DNA of 64,000 nt from Edaphobacter dinghuensis (lineage in GTDB: Bacteria; Acidobacteriota; Terriglobia; Terriglobales; Acidobacteriaceae). Shown here in pieces: positions 26,274 through 35,329 of this stretch (its first letter is position 1; each line of letters starts with the position of its first letter). The position numbers were made by a program, and so were the translations under genes. The DNA is taken from NCBI RefSeq assembly GCF_014640335.1, contig NZ_BMGT01000001.1, forward strand, positions 1,240,001-1,304,000, in the 5' to 3' direction. The notes beneath the pieces are model-generated. The model was not told the origin of the DNA, made no database searches, and saw nothing but the letters and a program-made list of their open reading frames with translations.

Positions 26274-27508
26274 CGCTGGCCCTGATGACGATCAGCCCGG
26301 CGGATGGCGAGCACAGCGTTGAGGCCGCCGAATGCCAGCGAGTTGGAGAGAGCCAGCTCGGCGGTGGTTTCGCGGGAAGCATTTAGGATGACGTCGAGAT
26401 TGATCGCCGGGTCAATCTGGGTAACACCCACATTCGCGGGAAGCTGGCCGTGATGAAGCGAGAGAATCGTCGCCAAGGCTTCAAGGGCGCCTGTGGCTCC
26501 GATGGAGTGGCCATGGAGCGCCTTGGTGGAACTGACCGGGATCTTGGGTACGCGGTCGCCGAAGAGTTGCTGGATGGCGGCTGCCTCGGTGGCATCGTTG
26601 GCCTGAGTTCCGGTGCCGTGAGCGTTAATATAGTCAACCTGATCGGGTGAGGCGTTAGCGTCGCTCAAAGCCTTTCGCATCGCTGCGGCTGCGCCTTCGG
26701 GAGCTGGCTGGGTGATGTGGTGGGCGTCGGCGGAGCTGCCGAAGCCGACGATCTCGGCGTAGATGGGGGCATTGCGCGCCTGCGCCGACTCGAGCGATTC
26801 GATCACCAGCATCGCGCTGCCTTCGCCCAGCGTCATGCCGTCGCGGTCGGCGGAGAAGGGGCGGCACTGGGTGGGGGAGACGACCCGCATGGAGTCCCAG
26901 GCGCGTAGAAATCCAAAGGTCAGTGGAGCCTCGTGCCCTCCTGTAATGGCTGCGGAGACGATGCCCGCCCGGACCATCTGGAAGGCGAGGCCGATGGCGT
27001 GGGTTCCGGAGGAGCAGGCGGTGGAGATATTGAGGACTGGCCCGGTGATACCGAGGTCGATGGAGATATGGCTGGCTCCTGCGGAGGCCATGGTGCGGGT
27101 GACGGTCAGCGGATGCACGCGGGCATCGCGGGTGTAGAGCTTAGCGGTCTCGGTCTCCTCGGCCTGACGACCTCCGCAGGCGCAGCCTACGATAATGGCG
27201 ACGTTATCCGGAGCATGGTGCTGGAGAAGGTTGCTGTGCTGCGCGGCCTGACGGGCGGCGACGATGGCGAACTGGGTAGTGCGGTCGGTGGAGACGACGA
27301 CACCCGATTCGAGGTGTTGGCGCGGGTCAAAGTCCTTGACGCGGCCCGACTGGGTGAAGCGAAGACCCTGAGTCTCACCGGGGGCTTCGGGGAAGTCCGG
27401 GAAGGGGGCGATGCCGGTTTTGCCGGAGAACAGAGAGGTGCGGAAGTCTTCGAGGGTGTTGCCGATGGGGGTAACACAGCCGAGGCCGGTAACTACAACG
27501 CGATTCAC
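26270..27508 (-). CDS. Beta-ketoacyl-ACP synthase II-type ketosynthase
   Basis: A 412-residue thiolase-fold condensing enzyme with the full catalytic set: Cys165 in STACSSG, His297 in NAHGTGT and His334 in LHGHSIGATG, as in FabF. It lies 27 bases after the acyl carrier protein gene and overlaps the ferric-reductase-like gene by four bases. Presence of only one ketosynthase with an ACP and a type III polyketide synthase points to a dedicated secondary pathway rather than housekeeping fatty-acid synthesis, where fabD/fabG/fabH would be expected nearby. Confidence 0.92.
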   Translation of the reverse strand: MNRVVVTGLGCVTPIGNTLEDFRTSLFSGKTGIAPFPDFPEAPGETQGLRFTQSGRVKDFDPRQHLESGVVVSTDRTTQFAIVAARQAAQHSNLLQHHAPDNVAIIVGCACGGRQAEETETAKLYTRDARVHPLTVTRTMASAGASHISIDLGITGPVLNISTACSSGTHAIGLAFQMVRAGIVSAAITGGHEAPLTFGFLRAWDSMRVVSPTQCRPFSADRDGMTLGEGSAMLVIESLESAQARNAPIYAEIVGFGSSADAHHITQPAPEGAAAAMRKALSDANASPDQVDYINAHGTGTQANDATEAAAIQQLFGDRVPKIPVSSTKALHGHSIGATGALEALATILSLHHGQLPANVGVTQIDPAINLDVILNASRETTAELALSNSLAFGGLNAVLAIRRADRHQGQR

Positions 27509-27535
27509 TTGATCTCTTCCTCGCGGTAGCCGCGG

Positions 27536-27799
27536 CTAGGGTGTGGTGACGGTCGCTGGGGGATGGCTGGCGCGGAGTTCGCTGACGCCGCGCACCATGT
27601 CGCCGACTGTCTTAATGGTACCAAGTGCTTCGTCGGGAATTTCGATGGAAAAGGCTTCTTCGACCTCGAAAGAGATGTTGATCTTGTCGAGAGAGTCGAT
27701 ATTGAGTGAGTCGAAGGTGCTGTCCAAGGTGATTGAGTCCGCGGGAATGCTCTTCGACTTTGCGATGATCTCAATGCAGCGCTGTGTGATGTCGTCCAT
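27536..27799 (-). CDS. Acyl carrier protein
   Basis: An 87-residue acidic helical protein with the phosphopantetheine site Ser36 in NIDSLDKI and the family-typical later helix IKTVGDMV. Its last 12 residues are extra and proline/threonine rich compared with a standard 75-80-residue ACP. It precedes the ketosynthase by 27 bases and would carry the growing chain for it. Confidence 0.93.
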   Translation of the reverse strand: MDDITQRCIEIIAKSKSIPADSITLDSTFDSLNIDSLDKINISFEVEEAFSIEIPDEALGTIKTVGDMVRGVSELRASHPPATVTTP

Positions 27800-27866
27800 A
27801 GTCCTACCCAGCTTCCTCTTGGTGCTAGCTCAACTTACAGGGATGCCTGTGTCAGTGTAAAGGCAG

Positions 27867-27905
27867 CTTGCGTCCCGGTGCAGAGGAAAAGGCCGGGAGC
27901 GCAAG
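27867..27905. other. Strong inverted repeat between polyketide synthase and ACP genes
   Basis: CTTGCGTCCCGG (27867-27878) pairs with CCGGGAGCGCAAG (27893-27905) with one bulged base and a 14-base loop. There is no T-run on the - strand side, so this is not a standard terminator for the polyketide synthase gene; it could attenuate or stabilise the operon transcript. Confidence 0.4.
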
Positions 27906-28019
27906 AACAGGCAACATTATTTTTAGTTAAAACGGCAGCAAAAGATATTTAGCGGAAACAGCAGAAAGACTGCTCGCCTCAGTGTTCCCTGCGCCGAATC
28001 GCCATGACCGTTAGTGCAA

Positions 28020-29081
28020 CTACCACTGCAGCAGGACGAGTTCGGAGCAGAACGCCGGTCCCATGGCAGCAAGGATGCTATAGGTGCCGGGAGCTCCGGG
28101 AGTGTTGAGCAGGTAGTCTTCCATGACGGCAAGCACAGACGCCGCGGAGAGGTTGCCCACCTCGCGGAGGCTTCTCCACGAAGGCTCGAGAGCGTTGGGG
28201 GGAAGGTTCAGCGAGGTCTCCATCGCCTCGAGAACCTTGGGGCCGCCGCTATGGAAGATGTAGCTGGAGATATCGTCGAGGGTGAGGTTGTTGTCGGCGA
28301 GGAAGCTCTCGACGTTGCCGCGAAGGTGCTCGTTGACGACCTTGGGAACGTCCGGGGAAAGGACAATCTTGAAGCCGAGGTCACCGATGTCCCAGCCCAT
28401 GATGTATTCGGTGTTGCGGTAGAAGGTCGAGCGGGTGTCGAGAACGCGCGGGCCGCATCCTTCTTTGGCGAGGGGGGTCTCGGAGCCTGAGATGACGACG
28501 GCGGCTGAGCCATCTCCGAAGAGACCGGTGGAGATGAGGTTGGCGATCGACTGGTCGTTGTCCTGCCAGGTGAGAGAGCATAGCTCGACCGAGAGGAGCA
28601 GGGCGTACTGGTCGGGGAAGGCGCGAACGTAGTCCGAGGCGCGGGAGATTCCGGCCGCTCCAGCGACGCAGCCGAGGCCGAAGATGGGGGTGCGCTTCAC
28701 GCTGGTGGGGAAGGGCATCAGGTTAATGAGGCGAGCATCGATGGTAGGACTGGCGATGCCGGTAACCGAGGCAAAGAAGATGGCGGAGATATCCGCTGGG
28801 GTAAGACCGACGCGGTCGAGCGCCTTAGTGATCGCCTGCTGACCCAACTCGACAGCGGCTTTGATCCAGGCGTCGTTGGTTGGACCGAAACCGGAGAGGT
28901 TCTCGTAGACCTCGAGCGGAAAGACGAGGTTGCGGAAGTCGACGCCGCAGTTGGCGTGCAGACGGTTGAGCAGACGGGGCTCTTCGAGGCGGTCCTGCCA
29001 GCGGTTTCTGAGTGCTTCCGTAATCGTTGCCTGGGAGTAGCGATAAGAAGGGTAGGCCGTTCCAACTGACGAGATACGCAT
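28020..29081 (-). CDS. Type III polyketide synthase (chalcone/stilbene synthase-like)
   Basis: The ATG at 29081 (MRISSVGTAYPSY) gives 353 residues; the frame continues to 29153 without domain sequence. The catalytic triad of type III polyketide synthases is in place: Cys138 in FGLGCVAGAAG, His277 in YIFHSGGPK and Asn310 in GNLSAASVL, with a closing GPAFCSE motif. Bacterial enzymes of this kind make alkylresorcinols, alkylpyrones or small phenolics from acyl starters and malonyl-CoA. The ACP and ketosynthase genes that follow on the same strand may provide or extend the starter. Confidence 0.9.
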   Translation of the reverse strand: MRISSVGTAYPSYRYSQATITEALRNRWQDRLEEPRLLNRLHANCGVDFRNLVFPLEVYENLSGFGPTNDAWIKAAVELGQQAITKALDRVGLTPADISAIFFASVTGIASPTIDARLINLMPFPTSVKRTPIFGLGCVAGAAGISRASDYVRAFPDQYALLLSVELCSLTWQDNDQSIANLISTGLFGDGSAAVVISGSETPLAKEGCGPRVLDTRSTFYRNTEYIMGWDIGDLGFKIVLSPDVPKVVNEHLRGNVESFLADNNLTLDDISSYIFHSGGPKVLEAMETSLNLPPNALEPSWRSLREVGNLSAASVLAVMEDYLLNTPGAPGTYSILAAMGPAFCSELVLLQW

Positions 29082-29218
29082 GCTGATAGGGACCTTTTTA
29101 TTGTTGTCTATAACTGAACTGTGAGTTGCTATGCTGACGATGGCCGATTGCAAATAGTTCCTTCAGCCTACACGCAGACGTGTATTTTGGTCGCGTATTC
29201 GGAGGAGTGAGAGAAAAA

Positions 29219-30091
29219 TCAGGGGATTCTTGTCAGTTCGCGCCGATAGAGGGTGTTCTGAGGGAACTCTTTGGAGAGAGCGCCTAGGATGTCCTTGGCC
29301 TCTTGCGGCCGGTTGTCGCGCAGAGCGGCGACGGCGAGCATCATGCGGGCGAAGGGCGCAAGGTAGTGGCCCTTTGCGGCGGTGAGGCGAAGCAGCCGGA
29401 TGCCCTCTTCGCGGTCCGTGTTGGCACCGGTCAGGTTGAGAATCCAGCGGACAGGGGCCGATTTGAGGCTAAGCATATAGTTTTCAACCCCGGTGGCGAG
29501 ATAGGCGTCGTAGAGCGTTGGGTTAATTGCAAGGGCCTGCCGGGAGAAGGCGCTGGCCTGCTTGCTTAGATTCAGAGCTGCAATATCGCGCTTGTCGATC
29601 ATGAGGGCGTAATCGGACCTCATCCCGCAGATGACAGTTTTGACGTAGAGCGCGTTGGTGTCCTTGGGGTTGCGCTGGAGGGCCGCGTCGGCGAGCCGGT
29701 CAGCCTGGTCGGCTCGGTCGTCGAACGACTTGCGAACCGTAGGATCGGGAGTGAGGCGCTGCCGGTTGTCGAAACGACTCTGGTCGGCGAAGAGCTGAAC
29801 GTCGATGACATGAAGGCGATCAAACTCGCCGAAGAGCCACGCCGCGGCGTCCGAGGCGGGCCCCATTGGGTCTTGAGGGTGGGTCGACATCCACTGCTGA
29901 AACTGCTGATGAGCGGCCGGGAAGTCGAGGTTGTACATGTCGAAGTAGCCCTGATCGAGGGCCGAGCCATTGAGCAGAGGGCTGAACGCGAAGGCCAAGG
30001 GGCATGTAGCTAGAAAAATAAGGAGAAGCAAACCCAAGGGGTGGATGCGGGGGGAGCTGGTCGAGGTTCTTTCCGCATGGTGTGCTGACAT
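29219..30091 (-). CDS. Exported tetratricopeptide-like protein, function unknown
   Basis: With the ATG at 30091 (MSAHHAERT) the product is 290 residues, beginning with a hydrophobic stretch (LGLLLLIFLATCPLAFAF) that reads as a signal peptide or anchor. The frame is open to 30283, and an in-frame ATG at 30142 is another option. The remainder is helical with TPR-like pairs (NLDFPAAHQQFQQWM, AAKGHYLAPFARMMLAVAAL). It lies 137 bases upstream of the polyketide synthase gene on the same strand. No enzyme motif is seen. Confidence 0.65.
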   Translation of the reverse strand: MSAHHAERTSTSSPRIHPLGLLLLIFLATCPLAFAFSPLLNGSALDQGYFDMYNLDFPAAHQQFQQWMSTHPQDPMGPASDAAAWLFGEFDRLHVIDVQLFADQSRFDNRQRLTPDPTVRKSFDDRADQADRLADAALQRNPKDTNALYVKTVICGMRSDYALMIDKRDIAALNLSKQASAFSRQALAINPTLYDAYLATGVENYMLSLKSAPVRWILNLTGANTDREEGIRLLRLTAAKGHYLAPFARMMLAVAALRDNRPQEAKDILGALSKEFPQNTLYRRELTRIP

Positions 30092-30503
30092 CTTCTGATG
30101 GCCTGATCCTTTAATAAATAGATAGCTCTGATAATCCTGCATGAATACTTCGAGGGTCTGACTCCATTTTGAAGTGAGATGCGTAATCGGCGGATGGCGT
30201 ATGGAGCGGACGAAAGAGCCAAAAGTGGGTAGATATCTCCATAAGTGTCGCCGAGAGCGATGAGATGTAACTTTTATCGTCACTTGCTGTGCAACTTCTT
30301 GCAGTTCATTTTGGGCAGGAAAAGCTATCTGGTTGATCTGTATGGATTTTACTTTGGTGTTTCAGATGCAATCGAGAATGTCAAGAAATCCTGCACTAGA
30401 TCCAAAAGATCGACGAAGCAGAAGGACGGCAGGAGATCTCGAAGAGACGTTATCGCGGTAATCCTTGATCGTACCCCGCACCTTGCGGAACTAGGAGAAC
30501 TAT
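30092..30503. promoter_or_regulatory. Divergent upstream region of the PEP-CTERM gene with a weak sigma-54 candidate at 30355-30370
   Basis: No gene is supported here. TGGTGTTTCAGATGCA (30355-30370, + strand) has the GG and GC pairs of a sigma-54 promoter at the right spacing and a correct GCA end, but mismatches elsewhere. It would give a leader of roughly 120 bases for the PEP-CTERM gene. A good GGAG lies at 30495-30498 before that gene's ATG. Confidence 0.35.
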
Positions 30504-31214
30504 ATGAGGCTTTTCTCGAAACTTTCTGCTCTGGGGGCGGTACTCGTGCTTACTACCGCCTTCGCGTCGGCTGACACCATTCAATTGGGAAGCTATGGAA
30601 CAGGCACTTCTAACATGGGAAATGGAAACAGCGCCCTTGCAGGGTCTACTACCGTTCCCGGTTTTGCTTACAACAACGGGTTTACAAACTTTGGTCTGGC
30701 AAGCACGGGTACAGTGAACCTGGCTTCGGATGGCTCGGTTTGGGATGTCGCACAGGCGCACTCCAGTTGGGTTTCCTATGCCCAGACGGGGCCGTCGTCC
30801 AGCCCGTTCGTCAATACCCCAAACGGAAACTACTTCTTTACCAGCACATTTGACATCGGGACCACTGCGACTCCTGGCGATGCAAGCGGTTATCTGACCG
30901 TGCTTGCGGACGACACGGTTACAGTGTTTCTGAATGGGCACCAATTGAATGTGCCGACGGGAACAAGCTATCCTCACTGCTCGAATGGTGTTCCGACCTG
31001 CATTGGCACGGCAACCCTGATCGATTTGAACTCGGGAGACTTCATCAGCGGCGTCAATACGCTGACCTTCCAGGTAACCCAGGCCAACGATGCTGATTAC
31101 GGTCTGGATTTCAGCGGATCGGTTTCGACTGTTCCGGAACCCAGCTCCTTGATTCTCTTGGGAACAGGGCTGATTGGTAGCGCCGGAGCCTTGATGCGCA
31201 AGATGCGCTCGTAA
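30504..31214 (+). CDS. PEP-CTERM-sorted secreted protein
   Basis: A 236-residue protein with a signal peptide (SALGAVLVLTTAFASA) and at its end a classic PEP-CTERM tripartite tail: VPEP at residues 210-213, a hydrophobic segment (SLILLGTGLIGSAGAL) and a basic terminus RKMRS. Such tails are cut by an exosortase, which this window encodes at 60.4-61.3 kb. The mature part is rich in Gly, Ser, Thr and Asn, low in Cys (one pair), and looks like a beta-sandwich domain. It is probably a surface or matrix protein tied to the exopolysaccharide. A bidirectional terminator follows. Confidence 0.88.
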   Translation: MRLFSKLSALGAVLVLTTAFASADTIQLGSYGTGTSNMGNGNSALAGSTTVPGFAYNNGFTNFGLASTGTVNLASDGSVWDVAQAHSSWVSYAQTGPSSSPFVNTPNGNYFFTSTFDIGTTATPGDASGYLTVLADDTVTVFLNGHQLNVPTGTSYPHCSNGVPTCIGTATLIDLNSGDFISGVNTLTFQVTQANDADYGLDFSGSVSTVPEPSSLILLGTGLIGSAGALMRKMRS

Positions 31215-31279
31215 CTTTGCGCCCTGGCTTTAGAGGAGATTGCCGGGAGCGATCTTCTATGGGGTCAGAAGCAAAGGTT

Positions 31280-31314
31280 ATAGCCGCCAGATTTTTCTGG
31301 CGGCTATTTTCTTT
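31280..31314 (+). terminator. Rho-independent terminator after the PEP-CTERM gene
   Basis: An 11-bp perfect stem, ATAGCCGCCAG (31280-31290) with CTGGCGGCTAT (31297-31307), a 6-base loop and a following TTTCTTTG. It lies between convergent genes and could serve both, although the T-run is on the + side. Confidence 0.85.
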
Positions 31315-31344
31315 GTCGGAGAATTGATTAAGACGAAGGTGGCT

Positions 31345-32316
31345 TTAGGCTTTGAGAGCGGCGGCCTCGTTCTTTTGTTTTTCTTCGAGATACCACGCCA
31401 CCGTCTTCTTCAGGCCCTCGTGAAAGTGGGCCTTGGGGCTATAGCCCAGCTCGGCGGTCGCCCGGCTGATGTCTGCCAGTGAGTGCTGAATGTCGCCTTC
31501 GCGTGTAGGGCCGTAGATAGGTTTTGCGGTGAAGCCGAGGTGTTCTGCGATGGTGGCATAGACCTCGTTGAGGTTATGGCTCTTGCCGGTGCCGATATTG
31601 AAGACCCGTCCGGTGGCGACTTCGCTCGGCGCGGTGCAAGCCAGCAGATTGGCGCTGACGGCATTATCGACGTAGTTGAAGTCGCGGCTGGTAAGCCCGT
31701 CGCCGAAGATGGTCGGGGTCTGCCCGGCCATCATCTTGTAGGTGAACTGCGCGATGACGCCTGAGTAGGGTGAGTCTGCCGCCTGCCGCGGCCCAAAGAT
31801 ATTGAAGTAGCGGAGGCAGACCCCTTCGAGCCCATAGGCGCGATAGAAAGACTGGATGTAGTACTCGCAGGTGAGCTTCTGGACGGCGTATGGAGACAGA
31901 GGCCGAGGCAGCATATCTTCCTGCTTGGGCTGCGTGGGCTGGTCGCCATAGGCTGAAGACGAAGCGGCATAGACGATGCGGCGCACACCCGCGTCCTTGG
32001 CGGCGACCAGAAGGTTCAGGGTGCCGTTGATGTTGGATTCGTGCGATGTGACCGGATCTTTGACCGAGCGGGGAACCGAGGCGAGCGCGCCCTGATGGAG
32101 GATGAAATCAACGCCTTCGCAGGCGGACTTTACTCCGGCGACATCCTGCAGGTCCATCTCCTGAAAATTGATCTGCTGCCGGATGTCGGCCAGATTCTCA
32201 AGATTCCCTGTCGAAAGGTTGTCGATGCCGTGAACCTCGTGTCCCTGCTCGACCAATGCATGGGCCAAGGTTGAACCAATAAAACCGGCAATTCCTGTAA
32301 TCAAATAACGAGCCAT
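31345..32316 (-). CDS. NAD-dependent nucleotide-sugar epimerase (UDP-glucose/GlcNAc 4-epimerase type)
   Basis: A 323-residue extended SDR protein with the glycine motif GIAGFIG (residues 8-14) and the active-site YAVQK following a SSSAYGD serine stretch. The NIFGPRQ and SPYAVQKL motifs match the WbpP/GalE-like group that interconverts UDP-GlcNAc/UDP-GalNAc or their uronic acids. It is divergent from the nucleotide-sugar dehydrogenase gene across a 365-base gap; the pair would make UDP-hexuronic acids for the exopolysaccharide. It ends just after the terminator of the PEP-CTERM gene. Confidence 0.88.
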   Translation of the reverse strand: MARYLITGIAGFIGSTLAHALVEQGHEVHGIDNLSTGNLENLADIRQQINFQEMDLQDVAGVKSACEGVDFILHQGALASVPRSVKDPVTSHESNINGTLNLLVAAKDAGVRRIVYAASSSAYGDQPTQPKQEDMLPRPLSPYAVQKLTCEYYIQSFYRAYGLEGVCLRYFNIFGPRQAADSPYSGVIAQFTYKMMAGQTPTIFGDGLTSRDFNYVDNAVSANLLACTAPSEVATGRVFNIGTGKSHNLNEVYATIAEHLGFTAKPIYGPTREGDIQHSLADISRATAELGYSPKAHFHEGLKKTVAWYLEEKQKNEAAALKA

Positions 32317-32681
32317 CTATCCTCCACCAGGAGCATCCCTGGGTGTCATCAAAGTTTATCGAGCAGAGAGATTCGCAAATCTATCGGTGCGGTCAGGAAC
32401 AATCAGTTTGTCAATATCGTTTTGGAAGCGTCCATGCAACTTTTGTGCTGTTGGTGCGGTGCGAAGATAAGCAGTGTCTTCATGCTGTGTGACGTATCAA
32501 ACTGGATGACCCATTATCTGACATTTTCATGATCGACGCTGCAATCTCATGCCTACCAGTTGCATAGCGAGTTTTGATAAAGGAATGATGAAAGATGGCC
32601 CGCATTCAGGGGAAATCAAAGAACGGTTTATAACGAAAGGAAAGCTGCCGGTTTCACGGGGCGAATGCGATAATTCAGTAT
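32317..32681. promoter_or_regulatory. Divergent gap between epimerase and nucleotide-sugar dehydrogenase genes
   Basis: I see no gene. TGGAAGCGTCCATGCA (32423-32438, + strand) has correctly spaced GG and GC elements for sigma-54, but three mismatches and a position about 245 bases before the dehydrogenase ATG make it weak. Confidence 0.25.
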
Positions 32682-34049
32682 ATGTTGACCAAGAGCCCCG
32701 TTGTTCTTCCTCAAATTGCCCAGGAACGCTTTGATCGCCTAAAGAGTCGCACTGCCAGAATTGGAGTCATTGGACTCGGTTATGTTGGATTGCCACTTTC
32801 GCTGCTGCTTGCCGAGGCCGGTTTTAGAGTAACGGGCTTCGACATCGACGAAAAGAAGGTGACGGACCTTGAGGCCGGTCGCTCATATATCTTCCGCATC
32901 CCAGCCAGCGAGATCCAGAGCGCGCGTGCGCATGGATTTACCGCTACTGCTGATTTTTCCAATCTGTCGGATATGGACGCCATCATCATGTGCGTTCCCA
33001 CGCCGCTGACAGAGCATCGCGAGCCCGATCTAAGCTACGTCGAGAATACGGCCAAGGCTGCTGCTCCATGGGTTCGCGAAGGCCAGCTCGTTGTGCTTGA
33101 AAGCACGACCTATCCGGGAACGACGGAAGAGCTGATGATTCCTGTGCTTGAGGCGGGCAATACCAAGGGGCTGAAGGTACAGAGTGCAGGGGCGGCTGCC
33201 GAGCATGGTGTCTTCTATGTGGCCTTCTCGCCGGAGCGCGAAGACCCGGGCAACGATACGGTGGCGCGACGCGATATTCCCAAGGTGGTCGGCGGCCATG
33301 AAGTGATTGCCACGACGCTGGCTGCGACTTTGTACGAGGGAATCTTTACCCGCGCGGTGCAGGTCTCGTCGACCCGTGTGGCCGAGATGACCAAGCTGTT
33401 GGAGAACATCTACCGTTGCGTGAATATTGCGCTGGTGAATGAGTTGAAGCAGCTTTCGCTGAAGATGGGCGTCGATATATGGGAAGTGATTGATGCCGCG
33501 GCGACCAAGCCATTCGGCTTTCATCCCTTCTATCCGGGCCCCGGCCTTGGTGGTCACTGCATTCCGATTGATCCGTTCTATTTGAGCTGGAAGGCCAAGG
33601 AGTATGACTTCAACACGCGGTTCATCGAGTTGGCCGGGGAGGTCAACGAGGCGATGCCGGCGCATGTGGTCAATGCAGTCGGCAAGGCTCTGAATCAGCA
33701 CAAGAAGGCTGTCAACGGTGCCAGGATTCTGATGCTGGGCATGGCCTACAAGAAGAACATCGACGATCTGCGCGAGTCTCCGTCGCTGACGATCATTGAG
33801 CTGCTGCGCGAAGAGGGAGCTGAGGTGCTATACAACGATCCGTACTTCCCGACCGTGGGACGCGGACGGCACTACAACCTCGATATGACCTGCACGCCGC
33901 TGGACAATCTGGGGCAGTATGATTGTGTGCTGATTGTGACGGACCACTCCGACTATAACTATGAGGAGATCGTCAGCCAATCGCAGCTTGTTGTGGATTC
34001 GCGCAATGCCACCAAGGGGATTAGTTCTCCCAAGGTTGTTCGCTGCTAG
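32682..34049 (+). CDS. UDP-N-acetyl-D-glucosamine/mannosamine 6-dehydrogenase type nucleotide-sugar dehydrogenase
   Basis: A 455-residue protein with the three domains of UDP-sugar dehydrogenases: N-terminal NAD domain with GVIGLGYVGLPLS (about residues 27-39), a central domain with the catalytic Cys293 in GLGGHCIPIDPFY, and a C-terminal UDP-binding domain (GMAYKKNIDDLRESPS). The motif choice resembles WbpA/TviB/WecC, enzymes that oxidise UDP-HexNAc to UDP-HexNAcA in two steps. It would supply uronic-acid precursors for the surface polysaccharide. A strong terminator follows. Confidence 0.92.
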   Translation: MLTKSPVVLPQIAQERFDRLKSRTARIGVIGLGYVGLPLSLLLAEAGFRVTGFDIDEKKVTDLEAGRSYIFRIPASEIQSARAHGFTATADFSNLSDMDAIIMCVPTPLTEHREPDLSYVENTAKAAAPWVREGQLVVLESTTYPGTTEELMIPVLEAGNTKGLKVQSAGAAAEHGVFYVAFSPEREDPGNDTVARRDIPKVVGGHEVIATTLAATLYEGIFTRAVQVSSTRVAEMTKLLENIYRCVNIALVNELKQLSLKMGVDIWEVIDAAATKPFGFHPFYPGPGLGGHCIPIDPFYLSWKAKEYDFNTRFIELAGEVNEAMPAHVVNAVGKALNQHKKAVNGARILMLGMAYKKNIDDLRESPSLTIIELLREEGAEVLYNDPYFPTVGRGRHYNLDMTCTPLDNLGQYDCVLIVTDHSDYNYEEIVSQSQLVVDSRNATKGISSPKVVRC

Positions 34050-34070
34050 AAGTTAGATTTAAGCCGGAAA

Positions 34071-34106
34071 GGCGGGGGAGTTCATACTCTCCCGCCCTTT
34101 ATTTTT
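34071..34106 (+). terminator. Rho-independent terminator after the nucleotide-sugar dehydrogenase gene
   Basis: A 10-bp stem, GGCGGGGGAG (34071-34080) with CTCTCCCGCC (34087-34096), with one G-U pair and a 6-base loop, then CTTTATTTTTG. It separates convergent genes. Confidence 0.82.
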
Positions 34107-34118
34107 GCGGCAAGGGAG

Positions 34119-35279
34119 CTATTCGGTGAGTAGCTTTCTGTAGGTCGCAGTTGTTTGCAGAAGCATAGCCTCTGTCGTGAACCTCTCTGCAACCCTTTGT
34201 TTGCCGGCTATGCCCATCGCCTTTGCCATGGCCGGATCGGCGAGCAGACGGATGATGGCTGCGGCAAGAGCGTCGGAATCTTCAGCTGGAACAATGAGGC
34301 CGCTGACGTCGTTCTGAACGGCTTCGGCATTGCCGCCGACGTTGGTCGCGACGACGGGAAGAGAGGTGGCCATCGCCTCGACGATAGCGTTCGAGAAGCC
34401 CTCGCTTCGAGAGGGAAGGACAAAGATATCGGCGGCTGAGAGATGCTGCTCAAGGTTGGTGATTGCGCCTGTAAAGTGGAAGCGCTCCTCAAGATTCAGA
34501 TCGCGGACGAGGGCTTGCAGCTCCTCAAAGTAAGACGGCTCCAGCACGCCGCCTGCGATGCTGAAGTAGACATTGGGAAAGTGCGGAGCAATAACGGCTG
34601 CAGCTTTGACGAAGACATCGTGGCCTTTAACGTGACGGATGTTGCCGATGGTCGTGACAAGAATTTTGTCGCGCTGAGGTGTGGATTGCGAGGAGGCACC
34701 CCAGTTGTCGAGGTCAAGGCCGTTGTAGATGGTCTCGACGCGATCCGGATCGATGTGGTCTTCTTCGATGCAATGTTGACGGACGAGATCGGAGACTGCA
34801 AAGACTGCATCGGGGAGATCGGCCAGCAGGCGATAGGCGATCTCATGCTTGCGGGTCCGGAGAATCCCCATGTCCCGGCGGCTCCAGATCAGCTTCGCAT
34901 TGGAGAAGAGCTTGGTCACAGATCCTGCCCAGATATCGGAGCTCTCAAAGAAGGTCTGGACGATCTGGATCTTCTGCTGCTTCAGAAACTGGCGAAGCTC
35001 AATGGCGCCAGCCAGTGCAGCCCGATCATAGGTACGCTGCAACGGGAGAAGGTAAACCGGGCAAGGGGCGGATTCAAAGACAGGATCAGCCGGATCGGCA
35101 GAAAACGTCAGGATTGAGGCCCGGTATCCATACTGCGGAAGCCGGGCGGCCAGTTTGAGGGCGATTCGCTCGCCGCCGCCAAGATTTTTGGAGAACTGAT
35201 CGATGACAAAGAGGACGTGGGGCAGATCGGCGTCTTGGCTTCGGTGTAGCTTTGGTGTCCGCTGCAGAGAAGTAATCAT
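34119..35279 (-). CDS. Family 4 glycosyltransferase
   Basis: A 386-residue GT-B-fold enzyme. The N-terminal domain has the glycine loop LGGGERIALKLA (about residues 33-44); the C-terminal domain has LPSRSEGFSNAIVEAMATS, containing the E-x7-E type nucleotide-sugar binding motif. The ATG at 35279 is 50 bases after the end of the Wzy/ligase-like gene on the same strand, so both belong with the GT2 gene at 36.7 kb to one operon. Sugar specificity is not visible. Confidence 0.87.
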   Translation of the reverse strand: MITSLQRTPKLHRSQDADLPHVLFVIDQFSKNLGGGERIALKLAARLPQYGYRASILTFSADPADPVFESAPCPVYLLPLQRTYDRAALAGAIELRQFLKQQKIQIVQTFFESSDIWAGSVTKLFSNAKLIWSRRDMGILRTRKHEIAYRLLADLPDAVFAVSDLVRQHCIEEDHIDPDRVETIYNGLDLDNWGASSQSTPQRDKILVTTIGNIRHVKGHDVFVKAAAVIAPHFPNVYFSIAGGVLEPSYFEELQALVRDLNLEERFHFTGAITNLEQHLSAADIFVLPSRSEGFSNAIVEAMATSLPVVATNVGGNAEAVQNDVSGLIVPAEDSDALAAAIIRLLADPAMAKAMGIAGKQRVAERFTTEAMLLQTTATYRKLLTE

Positions 35280-35329
35280 GATGTTTATAAAGAACCCGGT
35301 TGCAGAAAAGAAGATTTGGCTTTTTTACG

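Noticed and set aside
30321..30345. GGGCAGGAAAAGC as a sigma-54 site before the PEP-CTERM gene
   Set aside because: GG and GC are 8 or 9 bases apart, not the required 10.
34443..35117. 224-residue frame on the + strand opposite the GT4 gene
   Set aside because: Shadow frame; the - strand GT4 motifs are continuous across it.
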